Of a stretch of DNA of 64,000 nucleotides, positions 42,645 through 52,264 are shown piece by piece; within the stretch, counting starts at the first letter, position 1; every line of letters begins with the position of its first letter. The DNA is from Xanthomonas theicola (GTDB taxonomy: Bacteria; Pseudomonadota; Gammaproteobacteria; Xanthomonadales; Xanthomonadaceae), in contig NZ_CP049017.1 in the NCBI RefSeq assembly GCF_014236795.1, positions 1,094,001 to 1,158,000 of the forward strand, given 5' to 3'. The translations under genes and the position numbers were made by a program. The notes beneath the pieces were generated by a model that saw nothing but the letters and a program-made list of their open reading frames with translations, searched no databases and was not told the DNA's origin.

Positions 42645-44068
42645 GCGGGCGGCGGCGCGTTGGCCGGCAGGTCCAGTTCCACGCGCAGGCCGCCCAGCGC
42701 CGAGCGCTGGTAGCGCAGGGCGGCGTGGTGGCGTGCGGCGATGCTGGCGACGATCGCCAGGCCCAGGCCGGTGCCGCCCACGGGCGCGTCCGGGGCGCGG
42801 AAGAAGCGCTCGCCCAGCCGCGGCAGCAAGGCCTCGTCCAGTCCCGGGCCGGCATCGTCGACCGTCAGCCGCTGGTGTCGCGGCTGCCGGCGCAGGCTCA
42901 CCGTGACCATGCTGCCGGCGGCATGCTTGAAGGCGTTGTCGAGCAGGTTGTCGAGCAGTTCGCGCAGCGACCAGGCGTCGGCGGCGATCCAGGCCGGGCC
43001 GTCGTCATCGTCGTCGTCGTAGCCGAGGTCGACCCCGGCCTGCAGCGCGTCGGGGATGCGCTCGGCCAGCACGTGCGGCAGCCACGCGGCCAGGTCCAGC
43101 GGCAGTAGCGGGCGAATGCTCTCGCTCGGCGCCTGCGCGCGGGTCAGCGCCAGCAACTGGGTGGAGCTGCGGATCGCGCGGTCGGTCAGCTGGCGGATGT
43201 GTTGCAGCGCCTGCGCGGTGTCCTGCGCACAGGTGCTGGCCTGGGCGCGCTGCACGTGCATGCTCAGCCCGGCCAGCGGCGTGCGCAGTTGGTGCGCGGC
43301 GTCGGCGACGAAGCGCTCCTGCAGCGCCATCAGCTGCTTGAGTCGGCCCAGCAGGCCGTCGATGGCCTGGGTCAGCGGCAGCACCTCGATCGGGATGTCC
43401 GCGCTGGACACCGGGCTGAGGTCGCGTTGGCTGTCGTCCAGGCGCCGCACCGCCGGTTCCAGCAGGCGCAGGCCCACCTGCACGCCATGCCAGACCAGCG
43501 CCAGCAGCGAACAGGTGAGCAGCAGCTCGGTCGGCAGCATCAGCATCAGGATCTCGCGCGCGCGGCGGCGGCGGTCGTCCAGGGTTTCGGCAACCGAGAT
43601 GGTCAACCGGTCGCCGGCCTCCTGGGCCGACGGCAGCAGCACGCTGGCCACGCGCACCGGGATGCGGGTTGCCATGCGCTCGTCGCGCAGGAACACCCTG
43701 CCAAGCTCGTCGGGCTCGGCGTGTGCGGGAATCGTCTGCGCGCTGCGGCTGATCACGCCGTGCTTGCGGCTGCGCACTTCGAAAAAGACGCGCCCTTCGT
43801 TGCTGTATTCGATCAGGCGCTGCGCCTGCAACGGCAGCGGTAGGCCGGGGCCGGTGGCGTTGACCGCCTTGGCCAGGCCTAGCGTATCTTCCTTCAGATC
43901 CATGTCGTGGACATGGTTGGAGTACTTGAGCATCAGCAGATAGAACAGTGCCGAAATGCTGATCATCAGCAGCAGGGTGGGGATCAGCAGGAACGCCAGT
44001 AGGCGTTGGCGCAGGCTGGGATGGGCGGTAGCCAACGCCGCCACTTCGACTGCCGGGGCGGCGCTCAC
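42641..44068 (-). CDS. Sensor histidine kinase
   Basis: The protein is 475 residues from a GTG at 44068 that overlaps the response-regulator stop. Helix 1 is at about 25-48 and helix 2 at about 180-200, enclosing a periplasmic sensor of about 130 residues. The phospho-histidine is in FVADAAHQLRTPLAGL near residue 260. The ATPase has LLDNLLDNAFKHA, DDAGPG and GGTGLGLAIV. An unusual run of six aspartates lies before the N box. It probably senses an envelope or product signal and controls the export operon. Confidence 0.92.
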   Translation of the reverse strand: MSAAPAVEVAALATAHPSLRQRLLAFLLIPTLLLMISISALFYLLMLKYSNHVHDMDLKEDTLGLAKAVNATGPGLPLPLQAQRLIEYSNEGRVFFEVRSRKHGVISRSAQTIPAHAEPDELGRVFLRDERMATRIPVRVASVLLPSAQEAGDRLTISVAETLDDRRRRAREILMLMLPTELLLTCSLLALVWHGVQVGLRLLEPAVRRLDDSQRDLSPVSSADIPIEVLPLTQAIDGLLGRLKQLMALQERFVADAAHQLRTPLAGLSMHVQRAQASTCAQDTAQALQHIRQLTDRAIRSSTQLLALTRAQAPSESIRPLLPLDLAAWLPHVLAERIPDALQAGVDLGYDDDDDDGPAWIAADAWSLRELLDNLLDNAFKHAAGSMVTVSLRRQPRHQRLTVDDAGPGLDEALLPRLGERFFRAPDAPVGGTGLGLAIVASIAARHHAALRYQRSALGGLRVELDLPANAPPPA

Positions 44069-44760
44069 GACGCGAGTTGGCCGGGTGCGTCGGCGCAGGT
44101 TTCCTCCAGTAGGTAGCCCAGCCCGCGGATGGTACGGATACCGACGCCGGAGTGCTCCAGCTTGCGGCGCAGGCGATGCATGGAGATGTCCAGGCCGTTG
44201 TCGGTGATCTCGTGCTGCCAGTCGCACAGGGACTCGGTCAGCTGGCTGCGGCTGACCACCCGTCCGCTGTTCAGCAGCAGGGTCTCCAGCAGCGCGAACT
44301 CGCGCGCGGTCAGATCCAGCGATTCATCCAGCTGCCATACCCGGCGCCCGGCCAGGTTGATCCGCAGTTGGCCCAGGGCCATCTCGGGGACGCCACCGCT
44401 GCTGCGCCGGCGCAGCAGGGCGCGAGTGCGGGCCAGGAACTCGGACAGTTCGAACGGCTTGATCAGGTAGTCGTCCGCGCCCTGATCGAGCGCGCGGATG
44501 CGGTCTTCCACCCGGTCGCGCGCGGTCACCACCAGTACCGCGATCTCGTCGCGCCGCTCCCGCAACCGCCGTATTATCTGCATGCCGTCACGTCGCGGCA
44601 GGCCAAGATCGAGTACCAGCAGGTGGTAGGATTCGCTGCTGAGCGCGAGCTCGGCGGCGACGCCGTCGCCGACCTGGTCCACGGCATGCCCGCACTCGCT
44701 GAGCGAGTCCCGCAGCGCAACGGCAATGGACTTATCGTCTTCGGCAACTAGGATTCGCAT
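44065..44760 (-). CDS. OmpR-family response regulator
   Basis: The protein is 231 residues. The receiver has D8-D9, phospho-site D51 (LLVLDLGLPRRDG), T in LVVTARD and K in YLIKPF. The winged helix includes LTAREFALLETLLLN and the recognition region ITDNGLDISMHRLRRKLE ending in IRTIRGLGYLL. It leads the operon that continues with the kinase, channel, permease, ATPase and adaptor, and so very likely regulates its own transcript. Confidence 0.95.
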   Translation of the reverse strand: MRILVAEDDKSIAVALRDSLSECGHAVDQVGDGVAAELALSSESYHLLVLDLGLPRRDGMQIIRRLRERRDEIAVLVVTARDRVEDRIRALDQGADDYLIKPFELSEFLARTRALLRRRSSGGVPEMALGQLRINLAGRRVWQLDESLDLTAREFALLETLLLNSGRVVSRSQLTESLCDWQHEITDNGLDISMHRLRRKLEHSGVGIRTIRGLGYLLEETCADAPGQLAS

Positions 44761-45355
44761 GGTCTGGATGTTCGCAATGACGATGTTGGAGAATGGTCGT
44801 AATCGATGTCAGGCGAAGTCATTCAGGGTTGCATTCGTTTTATGTGACGAATTTCACCGGCGCCGGTTCGGGACGAATTGTGCCAAGTACCGATCAAATT
44901 TTCTGCAAGAAAATTCCTGAGTGCGGGCGCGCAAGCATGAAATACACGCTCCAGCGCAATTGGACGAGTCTGGATTCTCATGTGGTTTTGCCTGCATTTG
45001 CGCAGTCGCCGACCGACCGGCGGCACGCCTGCCGGCAGCCGCAACGACCTGCCCGTCACTCACGCCGCCCGGGCATGCCACGGCGGCGTTAGGGTGGCCG
45101 AATGCTTTGCAGGGGAGCGCCGCTGCGACGCCGACGGCGTGCGTGTCGGCGCCGCATGCGCGCCGCGGCCGCGATGGCGGCGCCTCCGTCCCGTTAGGTC
45201 GCCGCCGTTACCTGTGCATGATCCGACCGGACCGTCGGTATCGCTGCCGCCGATCCGGTCGCCCCGTGGCGTGTGCGCCGCCCTCATGCGGCGGCCTGTG
45301 CGCATGCGGTCGTCGCCACCAGACCCGGCACGGCGTATCCGGGGACCCGAACCCC
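44761..45355. other. Intergenic region, 595 bases, no gene seen
   Basis: This gap separates the response-regulator start from the end of the oprB-type gene. The first 180 bases next to the regulator are clearly poorer in GC than the surroundings and should contain its promoter; no operator repeat stands out. The remaining GC-rich part has only shadow reading frames. Confidence 0.6.
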
Positions 45356-46621
45356 CTACAACAACGTCCAGTCCACCCGCATGCCGGCGACCAGCGCATT
45401 CGGCAGGTCGCGGGTGCGCGCCGGCTCGTTGAACTGGTCCGGGTGCACGATGTACTGCAGGTTCGGCGCGATACGCAGCTGCGGGCTGACCTGGATGCCG
45501 TAGTTCAACTCCATCATGTACTGCGAACTGTGCGGGGTGCCGCTGCCGCCGGCCGCGGCGCGCGCCAGGCGCTGGTCGTGCAGCGCGTCGTCGCTGTAGT
45601 GCTGCTGGGTGACGACGAAGGCGATGTTGTCGTGCGCGCGACTGGCGAAGGTGCCGCGCTGGACCAGGCCCAGCTCCAGGAAGTAGTCCTCGATCAGCTG
45701 TCCGGAGGTGCCCTTCAGCACCGAACCGAACAGCACCAGCCCGCGCGTGCCGTCGGCGTCGGGACGGGTGACCTGCTGCTCGAAGCGGAAGAACGCGCCG
45801 GAACGGCCGTTGCGGCTGGCGTAGTCCAGGCCGCTGCGCCGCGCCGGGTTGCCGTTGCGGTCGTTGAGCGGATCGCGGTAGTCGGAGTTGTCCTGCCAGC
45901 CGCCTATTTCGTACAGCGCCGGCAAGCGCGCGCTCGCCGCATCGGTCTTGTAGCCGATCGCGTACGGTACGACCACGCCGGTACTGTCGCGGGTGCTCCA
46001 GTTCAGGCCGTGTTCGCCGTCTTCGGCCTGGGTCGGATTGACCTCGTAGACGCCGACATGCACGTACACCTTGGGCGTGACCCAGGCCTTGGCATGCGCG
46101 GCCCAGCTGGAGACCGGCCAATAGGTGAAATTGCTGACCTGGAACACGTACTTCGGACTGCCGCAGGCCGCGTTGTTCTGGAAGTAGCCGCACAGCTCCG
46201 AGCCGAGGAAATGGATGTTGGCTCCGCTGCGTCCTGCCTCCAGTTCCAGGCGGTCGTCGAACAGCTTCTGCTCCAGGGTGAGGTTGACCAGGCGCGTACC
46301 CTGTGCGCCGTAGAGTTCCTGCACCGAGACGCTGTTGCCGACGTCGTTGGTCAGGCTGGTGCCGTGGCGATACACACCGAACATCTTTACCGTGGCGCCG
46401 TTCCAGTTGACCAGGCGCTGCAGGTCGACCTCGGTGCCGAACACCAACTGCCCGGCGTAGGCGCTGTCTTTGTCCTTGCCGCCATCCAGCAGAACTGCGC
46501 CCTCGCCGGTGTAGCCGAGCTTGAACTTGAACGCGTCACTGGCGTCCTGGGCATGGACCAGCGGCGCGAGGGCGAGCGCCAGAGCGGTGAGCGACAGACG
46601 CCAGGGAAGGGAAACGGACAT
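45356..46621 (-). CDS. oprB: OprB-family carbohydrate-selective porin
   Basis: The protein is 421 residues from ATG 46621. A signal peptide (SLTALALALAPLVHAQD, cleavage after VHA) precedes a beta-barrel with alternating hydrophobic strands and aromatic belts, ending in the typical C-terminal MRVDWTLL (not F). OprB porins admit glucose, fructose and related sugars. It lies 202 bases downstream of fruA on the same strand, so it is probably part of the fructose regulon and lets sugar cross the outer membrane. Confidence 0.88.
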   Translation of the reverse strand: MSVSLPWRLSLTALALALAPLVHAQDASDAFKFKLGYTGEGAVLLDGGKDKDSAYAGQLVFGTEVDLQRLVNWNGATVKMFGVYRHGTSLTNDVGNSVSVQELYGAQGTRLVNLTLEQKLFDDRLELEAGRSGANIHFLGSELCGYFQNNAACGSPKYVFQVSNFTYWPVSSWAAHAKAWVTPKVYVHVGVYEVNPTQAEDGEHGLNWSTRDSTGVVVPYAIGYKTDAASARLPALYEIGGWQDNSDYRDPLNDRNGNPARRSGLDYASRNGRSGAFFRFEQQVTRPDADGTRGLVLFGSVLKGTSGQLIEDYFLELGLVQRGTFASRAHDNIAFVVTQQHYSDDALHDQRLARAAAGGSGTPHSSQYMMELNYGIQVSPQLRIAPNLQYIVHPDQFNEPARTRDLPNALVAGMRVDWTLL

Positions 46622-46823
46622 GGCGGTAATTCCTCGATTGGTAGTGAAGTGGATGCACGGCCGCAGGCGTTGGGGGGAGGGGCTATCCGGGGTATTGATG
46701 ACTACGCGGCCGTCAGGCGCGCGGTTGGTGCTCAGAATCCTCATGCATCACTCGTACATTCCAATTCCTTCGCACCTTTCACGCCGGCCTTAAGGGCCGC
46801 TGGCTGTGTTCAGTTGGCCGCTC

Positions 46824-48569
46824 TTAGTCGATGGCCGGTTTTTTCAGTAAGCGCAGCATCAGCGCGGTCAGCGCGGTGCCCGCCAACAGTGCCACCAGGT
46901 ACATGCCCAGGTGGGTCACCGCGTTGGGGATCGGGAGCACGAACACGCCGCCGTGGGGCACCTTCAGTTCGGCGCCCATGGCCATCGAGATCGAGCCTGC
47001 CAGGGCGGAGCCTAGCATCAACGCGGGGATGGTGCGCAGCGGATCGCGCGCTGCATAAGGAATCGCGCCTTCTGTCACGAAGGCCAGGCCGAGCACGCCG
47101 GTGGCGGCGCCGGTACCGCGCTCTTCGCGGGTGAAGCGGTCGCCGAACGCCCAGGTCGCCAGCGCGATGCCCAGCGGCGGGGTCATGCCGGCGACCATCG
47201 CCGCAGCCATCGGCGTGTACACCTGGCTGGCGATCAGGCCGGTGGAGAACGCATAGGCGGCCTTGTTGACCGGCCCGCCCATGTCGAAGGCCATCATCGC
47301 GCCCAGCAGCAGGCCCAGCAGCACGGCGCTGCTGCCCTGCATGCCGCGCAGCCAGTCGGTGAGCCAGGCCAGCAGCTCGGCGACCGGCTGGCCGACCACG
47401 TACAGCATCGCCAGGCCGACCAGCAGGGTGCCCAGCACTGGCAGGATCAGCACCGGCTTGAGGCCTTCCAGCGTGCGCGGGAGCCTGATCGCGCGGTTCA
47501 GCGCGGCCACTGCGTAGCCGGCGATGAAGCCGGCGAAGATGCCGCCGATGAAACCGGCGCCCAGGTTGGCCGCGACCATGCCGCCGATCATGCCGGGGGC
47601 GATGCCGGGGCGGTCGGCGATGGAGTAGGCGATGTAGCCTGCCAGCGCCGGCACCATCAGGGTGAAGCCGGCCTTGGCGCCGATCTGGAACAGCGACCAG
47701 GCCAGGGTGCCCTTGTGCGCGTCGTCGAAGGCGTAGATGCCGCCCAGCGCGAACGCCAGCGCGATCAGCAGGCCGCCGGCGGTGACGAACGGCAGCATGA
47801 ACGACACGCCGGTCATCAGGTGCTTGTACGGGCCGGCCGAGGTGCCGCGTTCGCGGTTCGCCGGCGCGGCGCCGCTGCCGCTGCCGCTGCCGCTGGCCGC
47901 GTGCACGCCGGCTTCGGCCAGCGCCTTGCGCAGCAGCGCCGGGCCATCGTTGATCGCCGGCTTGGTACCGCTCTTGTACAGGCGCTTGCCGCCGAAGCGG
48001 GCCAGATCCACTTCACGATCGGCGGCGATCAGCACCAGGTCGGCGTCGGCGATCTCCGCGTCGCTGAGCGTGTCCTGGGCGCCGACCGAGCCCTGGGTCT
48101 CGACCCGGATCGCATGGCCCAACATCCCGGCCGCCTGTTGCAGGCCCTCGGCGGCCATGAAGGTGTGGGCGATGCCGGTGGGGCAGGAGGTGACCGCGAC
48201 GATGCGCTTGGCGCCGGCCGCCTGGCGGACGGTGCCGGTCGCCGGCGCGGCGCCGGCGTTGGCCAGCAGTGGGGCGAGCACGCCGGCGGCGTCGTTCAGC
48301 ACCGCTTCGAGGCTGGCGCGGGCCGCCGCGACGCCGGCGAAGCGCGCCCCGTCGGCGTCGCCATCGGCATTGCCATCGCCGACCAGCAGCAGCGAGTAAC
48401 CGCTGCCGGTCGCGGCCAGGTTCAACGGCGCGATCACGCCCTGCGGGGTGCGCACCTCGGCGTGCAGCATGGCGCCGCGCGCGGTGGCCGCATGGCGCAG
48501 CGCCGCGGCGGCGAGGACGGCTTCGGTGCTGCGCTCGCCGGCGACGATCACCACGAAGATGGGATTCAT
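46824..48569 (-). CDS. fruA: Fructose PTS EIIBC component FruA
   Basis: The protein is 581 residues from ATG 48569 (MNPIFVVIVAGERS). A degenerate IIB-like domain (1-100) precedes the true IIB with phospho-cysteine C129 in VTSCPTGIAHTFMAAEGL. A Gly/Ser linker (GSGSGSG) leads to IIC with about eight to ten membrane helices, including the substrate region AFDMGGPVNKAAYAFS. It imports fructose as fructose 1-phosphate using phosphate from FruB. It ends the fruB-fruK-fruA run. Confidence 0.96.
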   Translation of the reverse strand: MNPIFVVIVAGERSTEAVLAAAALRHAATARGAMLHAEVRTPQGVIAPLNLAATGSGYSLLLVGDGNADGDADGARFAGVAAARASLEAVLNDAAGVLAPLLANAGAAPATGTVRQAAGAKRIVAVTSCPTGIAHTFMAAEGLQQAAGMLGHAIRVETQGSVGAQDTLSDAEIADADLVLIAADREVDLARFGGKRLYKSGTKPAINDGPALLRKALAEAGVHAASGSGSGSGAAPANRERGTSAGPYKHLMTGVSFMLPFVTAGGLLIALAFALGGIYAFDDAHKGTLAWSLFQIGAKAGFTLMVPALAGYIAYSIADRPGIAPGMIGGMVAANLGAGFIGGIFAGFIAGYAVAALNRAIRLPRTLEGLKPVLILPVLGTLLVGLAMLYVVGQPVAELLAWLTDWLRGMQGSSAVLLGLLLGAMMAFDMGGPVNKAAYAFSTGLIASQVYTPMAAAMVAGMTPPLGIALATWAFGDRFTREERGTGAATGVLGLAFVTEGAIPYAARDPLRTIPALMLGSALAGSISMAMGAELKVPHGGVFVLPIPNAVTHLGMYLVALLAGTALTALMLRLLKKPAID

Positions 48570-48636
48570 GCTTGCTCCCGATGCAGGCAGGGGGACGGCG
48601 CGCGGGATCGCGGCGACGGGGGGTTCGAGGTGGGGA

Positions 48637-49590
48637 TCATTGCAGCGACTCGATGCCGACCGCGGCGGCGATGCCGTCGACCTGCGCGCGCGGCAGCCGC
48701 CGTGCGCCGCCGCTGCCCAGCGTGGCCACGGCGAAGGCGGTGGCCTGGCGCGCGCAGGTCGCCAGGTCGGCCTCGGCCAGCAGCGCCGCGACCAGGCCGG
48801 CGACCATCGCATCGCCGGCGCCGACGCTGCTGCCGCCGGCCAGCTGCGGCGGTCGCGCCAGTACGGCCTGTTCGCCGCACACGAACAGTGCACCGTCGGT
48901 GCCCAGCGATACCACCACCAGCGCGATGCCGCGGGCGAGCAGCGCGTGCGCGGCCGCCAGCAGCTCGGCGGTCCCGCGCAGCGGCGCGCCGGCCCAGTCT
49001 TCCAGTTCGTGGCGGTTGGGCTTGATCGCGAACGGCAATTGCGCGCGCGGCGCCGCCAGCGCCTCGCGCAGCGGCGCGCCGCTGGTGTCCAGCAGCACCC
49101 GCGCGCCGGCGGCGCCGGCCTGCGCCTGCAGCATGCGCCAGCCGTCGTCGGCCAGGCCGGCCGGCAGGCTGCCGGTCAACACCACCGGCAGGCCCGGGCG
49201 CAACAGCGCGGCCAGGCGCGCGCCGACCTGCTGCAACGCGGCCGCGCCCAGCGGCAGGCCGGGCAGGTTGATGTCGGTGGTGTCGCCGCTGTCGGCGGCG
49301 ACCAGCTTGAGGTTGGTGCGGGTGTCGCCGGGCACGCGCAGGCAACGGTCGTCGATGCCGCGCGTGGCGAACAGGGTTTCGAACAGGTGCGCGTTGCCGG
49401 CGCCGAGCACGCCGAGCGCGGCAGTGGCGATGCCGGCATCGGCCAGGCAGGCGGCGACGTTGATGCCCTTGCCGCCGGCGATGGCGTGCGCGTTGCGCGC
49501 GCGATGCACCTGGCCGGGTTGCAGACGGTCGATCGCCACGGTCAGGTCGATCGCCGGATTCAGGCTCACGCTGACGGCCTGCACGCTCAT
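48637..49590 (-). CDS. fruK: 1-Phosphofructokinase FruK
   Basis: The protein is 317 residues of the PfkB/ribokinase family. NPAIDLTVAIDRL and AGGKGINVAACLADAG bind the sugar phosphate. The catalytic base is in GGSSVGAGDAMVAGLVAALL. It converts fructose 1-phosphate into fructose 1,6-bisphosphate. It overlaps fruB by four bases and precedes fruA by 67 bases. Confidence 0.96.
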   Translation of the reverse strand: MSVQAVSVSLNPAIDLTVAIDRLQPGQVHRARNAHAIAGGKGINVAACLADAGIATAALGVLGAGNAHLFETLFATRGIDDRCLRVPGDTRTNLKLVAADSGDTTDINLPGLPLGAAALQQVGARLAALLRPGLPVVLTGSLPAGLADDGWRMLQAQAGAAGARVLLDTSGAPLREALAAPRAQLPFAIKPNRHELEDWAGAPLRGTAELLAAAHALLARGIALVVVSLGTDGALFVCGEQAVLARPPQLAGGSSVGAGDAMVAGLVAALLAEADLATCARQATAFAVATLGSGGARRLPRAQVDGIAAAVGIESLQ

Positions 49591-52100
49591 GCGCCTGCTC
49601 CGTCCAGCGCGCGCACGTCGGCTGCGCTCTCGCAGTCCAGCGCCCGCTGCGCCAGCGCCTGCAGCGCGTCCAGGCGGCTGCCGCGCAGGCGTGCCTTCAC
49701 CACCGGCACGTCGTTGGGGGTCATCGACAGTTCGTGCACGCCCAGGCCGGCCAGCAGCGCGGCGCCGAACGCATCGCCGGCCAGTCCGCCGCACACGCCG
49801 ACCCAGCGTCCGTGGCGCGCCGCGCCCTCCACGGTGGTGCGGATCAGGCGCAGCACCGCCGGGTGCAGGCTGTCGGCCTCCGCGGCCAGGTCCGGGTTCT
49901 GCCGGTCGATCGCCAGCGTGTACTGGGTCAGGTCGTTGGTGCCGATCGAGAAGAAGTCGGCATGCCGCGCCAGCGCGTCGGCCTGGATCGCCGCGGCCGG
50001 CACTTCGATCATGATTCCCAGCGGTACTTGGGGCGCGTCCAGCTCCGCGCGCAGGCGCTCGCACGCGGCGCGCAGCGCGAGGATCTCCGCCGCCGAGGTG
50101 ATCATCGGGAACATGATCGCCAGCTTGGCGCCGTCCTTGGCCGCGCGGTACAGCGCGCGCAACTGCGGTTGCAGCAGGTCGGCGCGGCGCAGCAGCAGGC
50201 GCGCGCCGCGCACGCCCAGGAACGGGTTGTCCTCGCGCGGCAGGTTCAGGTGCGCGACCTGCTTGTCGCCGCCGATGTCCAGCGCGCGCACGATCAGCGC
50301 GCGTCCGTCCAGCGCCTGGGCCATCGCGATATAGGTCGCGTATTGCTCGTCCTCGCTTGGAATGCTGCCGCGTTCCAGGAACAGGAACTCGGTGCGCATC
50401 AGGCCCACGCTCTCGGCGCCCCGCGCCAGCGCCAGCGCCACCTGGTCGGGCAGATTGACGTTGGCGCCGATCTCGATCCGGTGGCCGTCCAGGGTCTGCG
50501 CCGGCTGGTTGCGCTGTGCGGCCTCGTGCTCGCGCAACTGGCGCTGTGCTTCGATGTAGGCGCGTGCCGAGGCCAGATCGGCGTGCGAGGGCGCCAGGTA
50601 CAGGCGGCCAGTGCTGCCGTCGACAATCACGCTGGCGCCGTCCTGCAGTTCCAGCAGGCCCGGCCCGCCGGCGACCAGCGCCGGCAGGCCCAGCGTGCGC
50701 GACAGGATCGCGGTATGCGAGGTCGGCCCGCCCAGCGCGGTGGCCAGGCCGAGCACGCGGCGGGTGTCCAGGTGCGCGGTGTCCGACGGCGACAGGTCGC
50801 TGGCGAGCAGGATGCAGGGACGGTCCGGCAGGTGGTCCAGGCTGCCACTGGCCAGGCTCGGGTCGATCTGCGCCAGCACCCGGCAGCCGACATCGCGCAG
50901 ATCGCTGGCGCGCCCGGCCAGCACCGCGTTGCCCAGCGCCGACAGCTTGTTGGCCATGCGCTCGACCGCCTGCTGCCAGGACCAGGCCACGCCGTGGCCC
51001 TCGACCATCAGCTGGCAGGCCAGGGTGATCAGGTCGGTGTCGTTGAGTAGTTCGGCCTGGGCGCGGAAGATCGCCGCGTCGCCGGCGCCGAGCCGGCGCC
51101 GGGTGTCGTTCTCGATCGCCTGCAATTGCTGGCGTGTGCGCAGCAGCGCGTCGTGCAGCAGCGCGCCGCCGTCGCTGAGCGGCACCGGCGCATCCGCCAC
51201 CGGGCCGTCGTTGCCGGCCAGCTTGTGCACCACGCCGATCGCCAGGCCGGGGCTGGCGCCGATGCCGAGGATGGCCGGCTGCGCCTGCGGCGGGGTCCAG
51301 CCGGCGACCGGCGTGGCCCGGCGCTGTGCCGCGGCCTGCGCGTCGGCGGTTTCCTGCGCGGTCAGGCCGTCGATGACACTGCGCAGCCGCGCCAGCGCGG
51401 CGGCGGCGTCCTGGCCTTCGGCCGAGATCGTCACCGTGTCGCCGGCATGCAGGCCCAGTTGCAGCAGCGACACCAGGTTCTTGGCGTCGCCGGTCTGCTC
51501 GCCGGCGCGCACCTGGATCCGCGCCGCGAAGCCGCGCGCCGTCTCCACCCAGCGCGTGGCCGGGCGCGCATGCAGGCCGGCGGGGTAGGCGACGGTCCAG
51601 TCAAAGCGCTCGCCGAGGTCGGCGACCGCAGCGCCGCTGGCGGTGGCGGTGGCCGGATCCTGGCTCAGCGCGTCGACGATCGCCTGCGGGTCGTCGCTGG
51701 CGAACAGCGCGTCCAGCCGCGGCTGGTCCTGGATCAATCGGGTCAGGCGCCGCAACAGGGTGATGTGGGTATCGGACTGCGCGGCGATGGCGACCACCAA
51801 GTGCGTGGTCTGGCCGGGATTCCATTCCACCCCGTCGCGCAGCTGCAGCACCGCGATGCCGTCGCGCTGGACCAGGTGGCGGTCGTCGCCGGTGCAGTGC
51901 GGGATCGCGACGCCGCGGCCGAGGAAGGTGTTGGCCAGCGCCTCGCGGCGCAGCATGCTGGCCGCGTAGGCCGGCGGCACGCAGCCGGCGGCGACCAGCA
52001 GCTGCGCGGCCTGGGCGATGGCATCGGCCTTGTCGCGGGCCTGTGCGTCGACGCGGACCAGTTCGCTGGCGACCAATACGGGGGGATGCGTCTGGGTCAC
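49587..52100 (-). CDS. fruB: Fructose PTS multiphosphoryl transfer protein FruB (EIIA-HPr-EI)
   Basis: The protein is 837 residues from a GTG at 52100 with AAGGAT eight bases upstream; the longer frame to 52175 would run through the operator and is rejected. Three domains follow one another. EIIA has H68 in GRGVAIPHCT. HPr has H177 in YPAGLHARPAT. Enzyme I has its active histidine in GGPTSHTAILSR, the PEP site MRTEFLFLER and the cysteine of GVCGGLAGD. Phosphate passes from PEP through all three to FruA. This fusion is known in Xanthomonas and pseudomonads. Confidence 0.95.
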   Translation of the reverse strand: MTQTHPPVLVASELVRVDAQARDKADAIAQAAQLLVAAGCVPPAYAASMLRREALANTFLGRGVAIPHCTGDDRHLVQRDGIAVLQLRDGVEWNPGQTTHLVVAIAAQSDTHITLLRRLTRLIQDQPRLDALFASDDPQAIVDALSQDPATATASGAAVADLGERFDWTVAYPAGLHARPATRWVETARGFAARIQVRAGEQTGDAKNLVSLLQLGLHAGDTVTISAEGQDAAAALARLRSVIDGLTAQETADAQAAAQRRATPVAGWTPPQAQPAILGIGASPGLAIGVVHKLAGNDGPVADAPVPLSDGGALLHDALLRTRQQLQAIENDTRRRLGAGDAAIFRAQAELLNDTDLITLACQLMVEGHGVAWSWQQAVERMANKLSALGNAVLAGRASDLRDVGCRVLAQIDPSLASGSLDHLPDRPCILLASDLSPSDTAHLDTRRVLGLATALGGPTSHTAILSRTLGLPALVAGGPGLLELQDGASVIVDGSTGRLYLAPSHADLASARAYIEAQRQLREHEAAQRNQPAQTLDGHRIEIGANVNLPDQVALALARGAESVGLMRTEFLFLERGSIPSEDEQYATYIAMAQALDGRALIVRALDIGGDKQVAHLNLPREDNPFLGVRGARLLLRRADLLQPQLRALYRAAKDGAKLAIMFPMITSAAEILALRAACERLRAELDAPQVPLGIMIEVPAAAIQADALARHADFFSIGTNDLTQYTLAIDRQNPDLAAEADSLHPAVLRLIRTTVEGAARHGRWVGVCGGLAGDAFGAALLAGLGVHELSMTPNDVPVVKARLRGSRLDALQALAQRALDCESAADVRALDGAGA

Positions 52101-52141
52101 GCGGACATCCTTACGGGGTCTGGGCGGCGAGTGGGCGCAGT

Positions 52142-52157
52142 GTGGGAACGTTCCCAC
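52142..52157. promoter_or_regulatory. FruR operator, perfect 16-bp palindrome
   Basis: The sequence gtgggaacgttcccac is its own reverse complement. It lies 42 bases before the fruB start and 108 before fruR, in the shared gap, as expected for a LacI-type operator that controls both genes. Confidence 0.85.
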
Positions 52158-52237
52158 TGCTGCGTCAATGTGCACTGCACAATTTATCGGTGAAATGCCG
52201 GTGCTACTATCGAATCTGGCACTTGGAAGGGAGTAGC

Positions 52238-52263
52238 AGTGGGAATGTTGAGGGAACGTTGCC
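52238..52263. promoter_or_regulatory. Second, imperfect FruR operator candidate
   Basis: The stretch holds gtgggaatgtt and then gggaacgtt, two half-sites of the palindrome at 52142 in direct order. It sits immediately before the fruR GTG and would fit autoregulation. Confidence 0.5.
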
Positions 52264-52264
52264 A

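Noticed and set aside
45060-46193. Minus-strand frame overlapping the oprB-type gene
   Set aside because: It is the +1 frame of the porin and a gap; no start signal or domain.
52100-52175. Longer fruB start at the ATG 52175
   Set aside because: It would place the palindromic operator inside the coding sequence and has no ribosome site; the GTG at 52100 has one.
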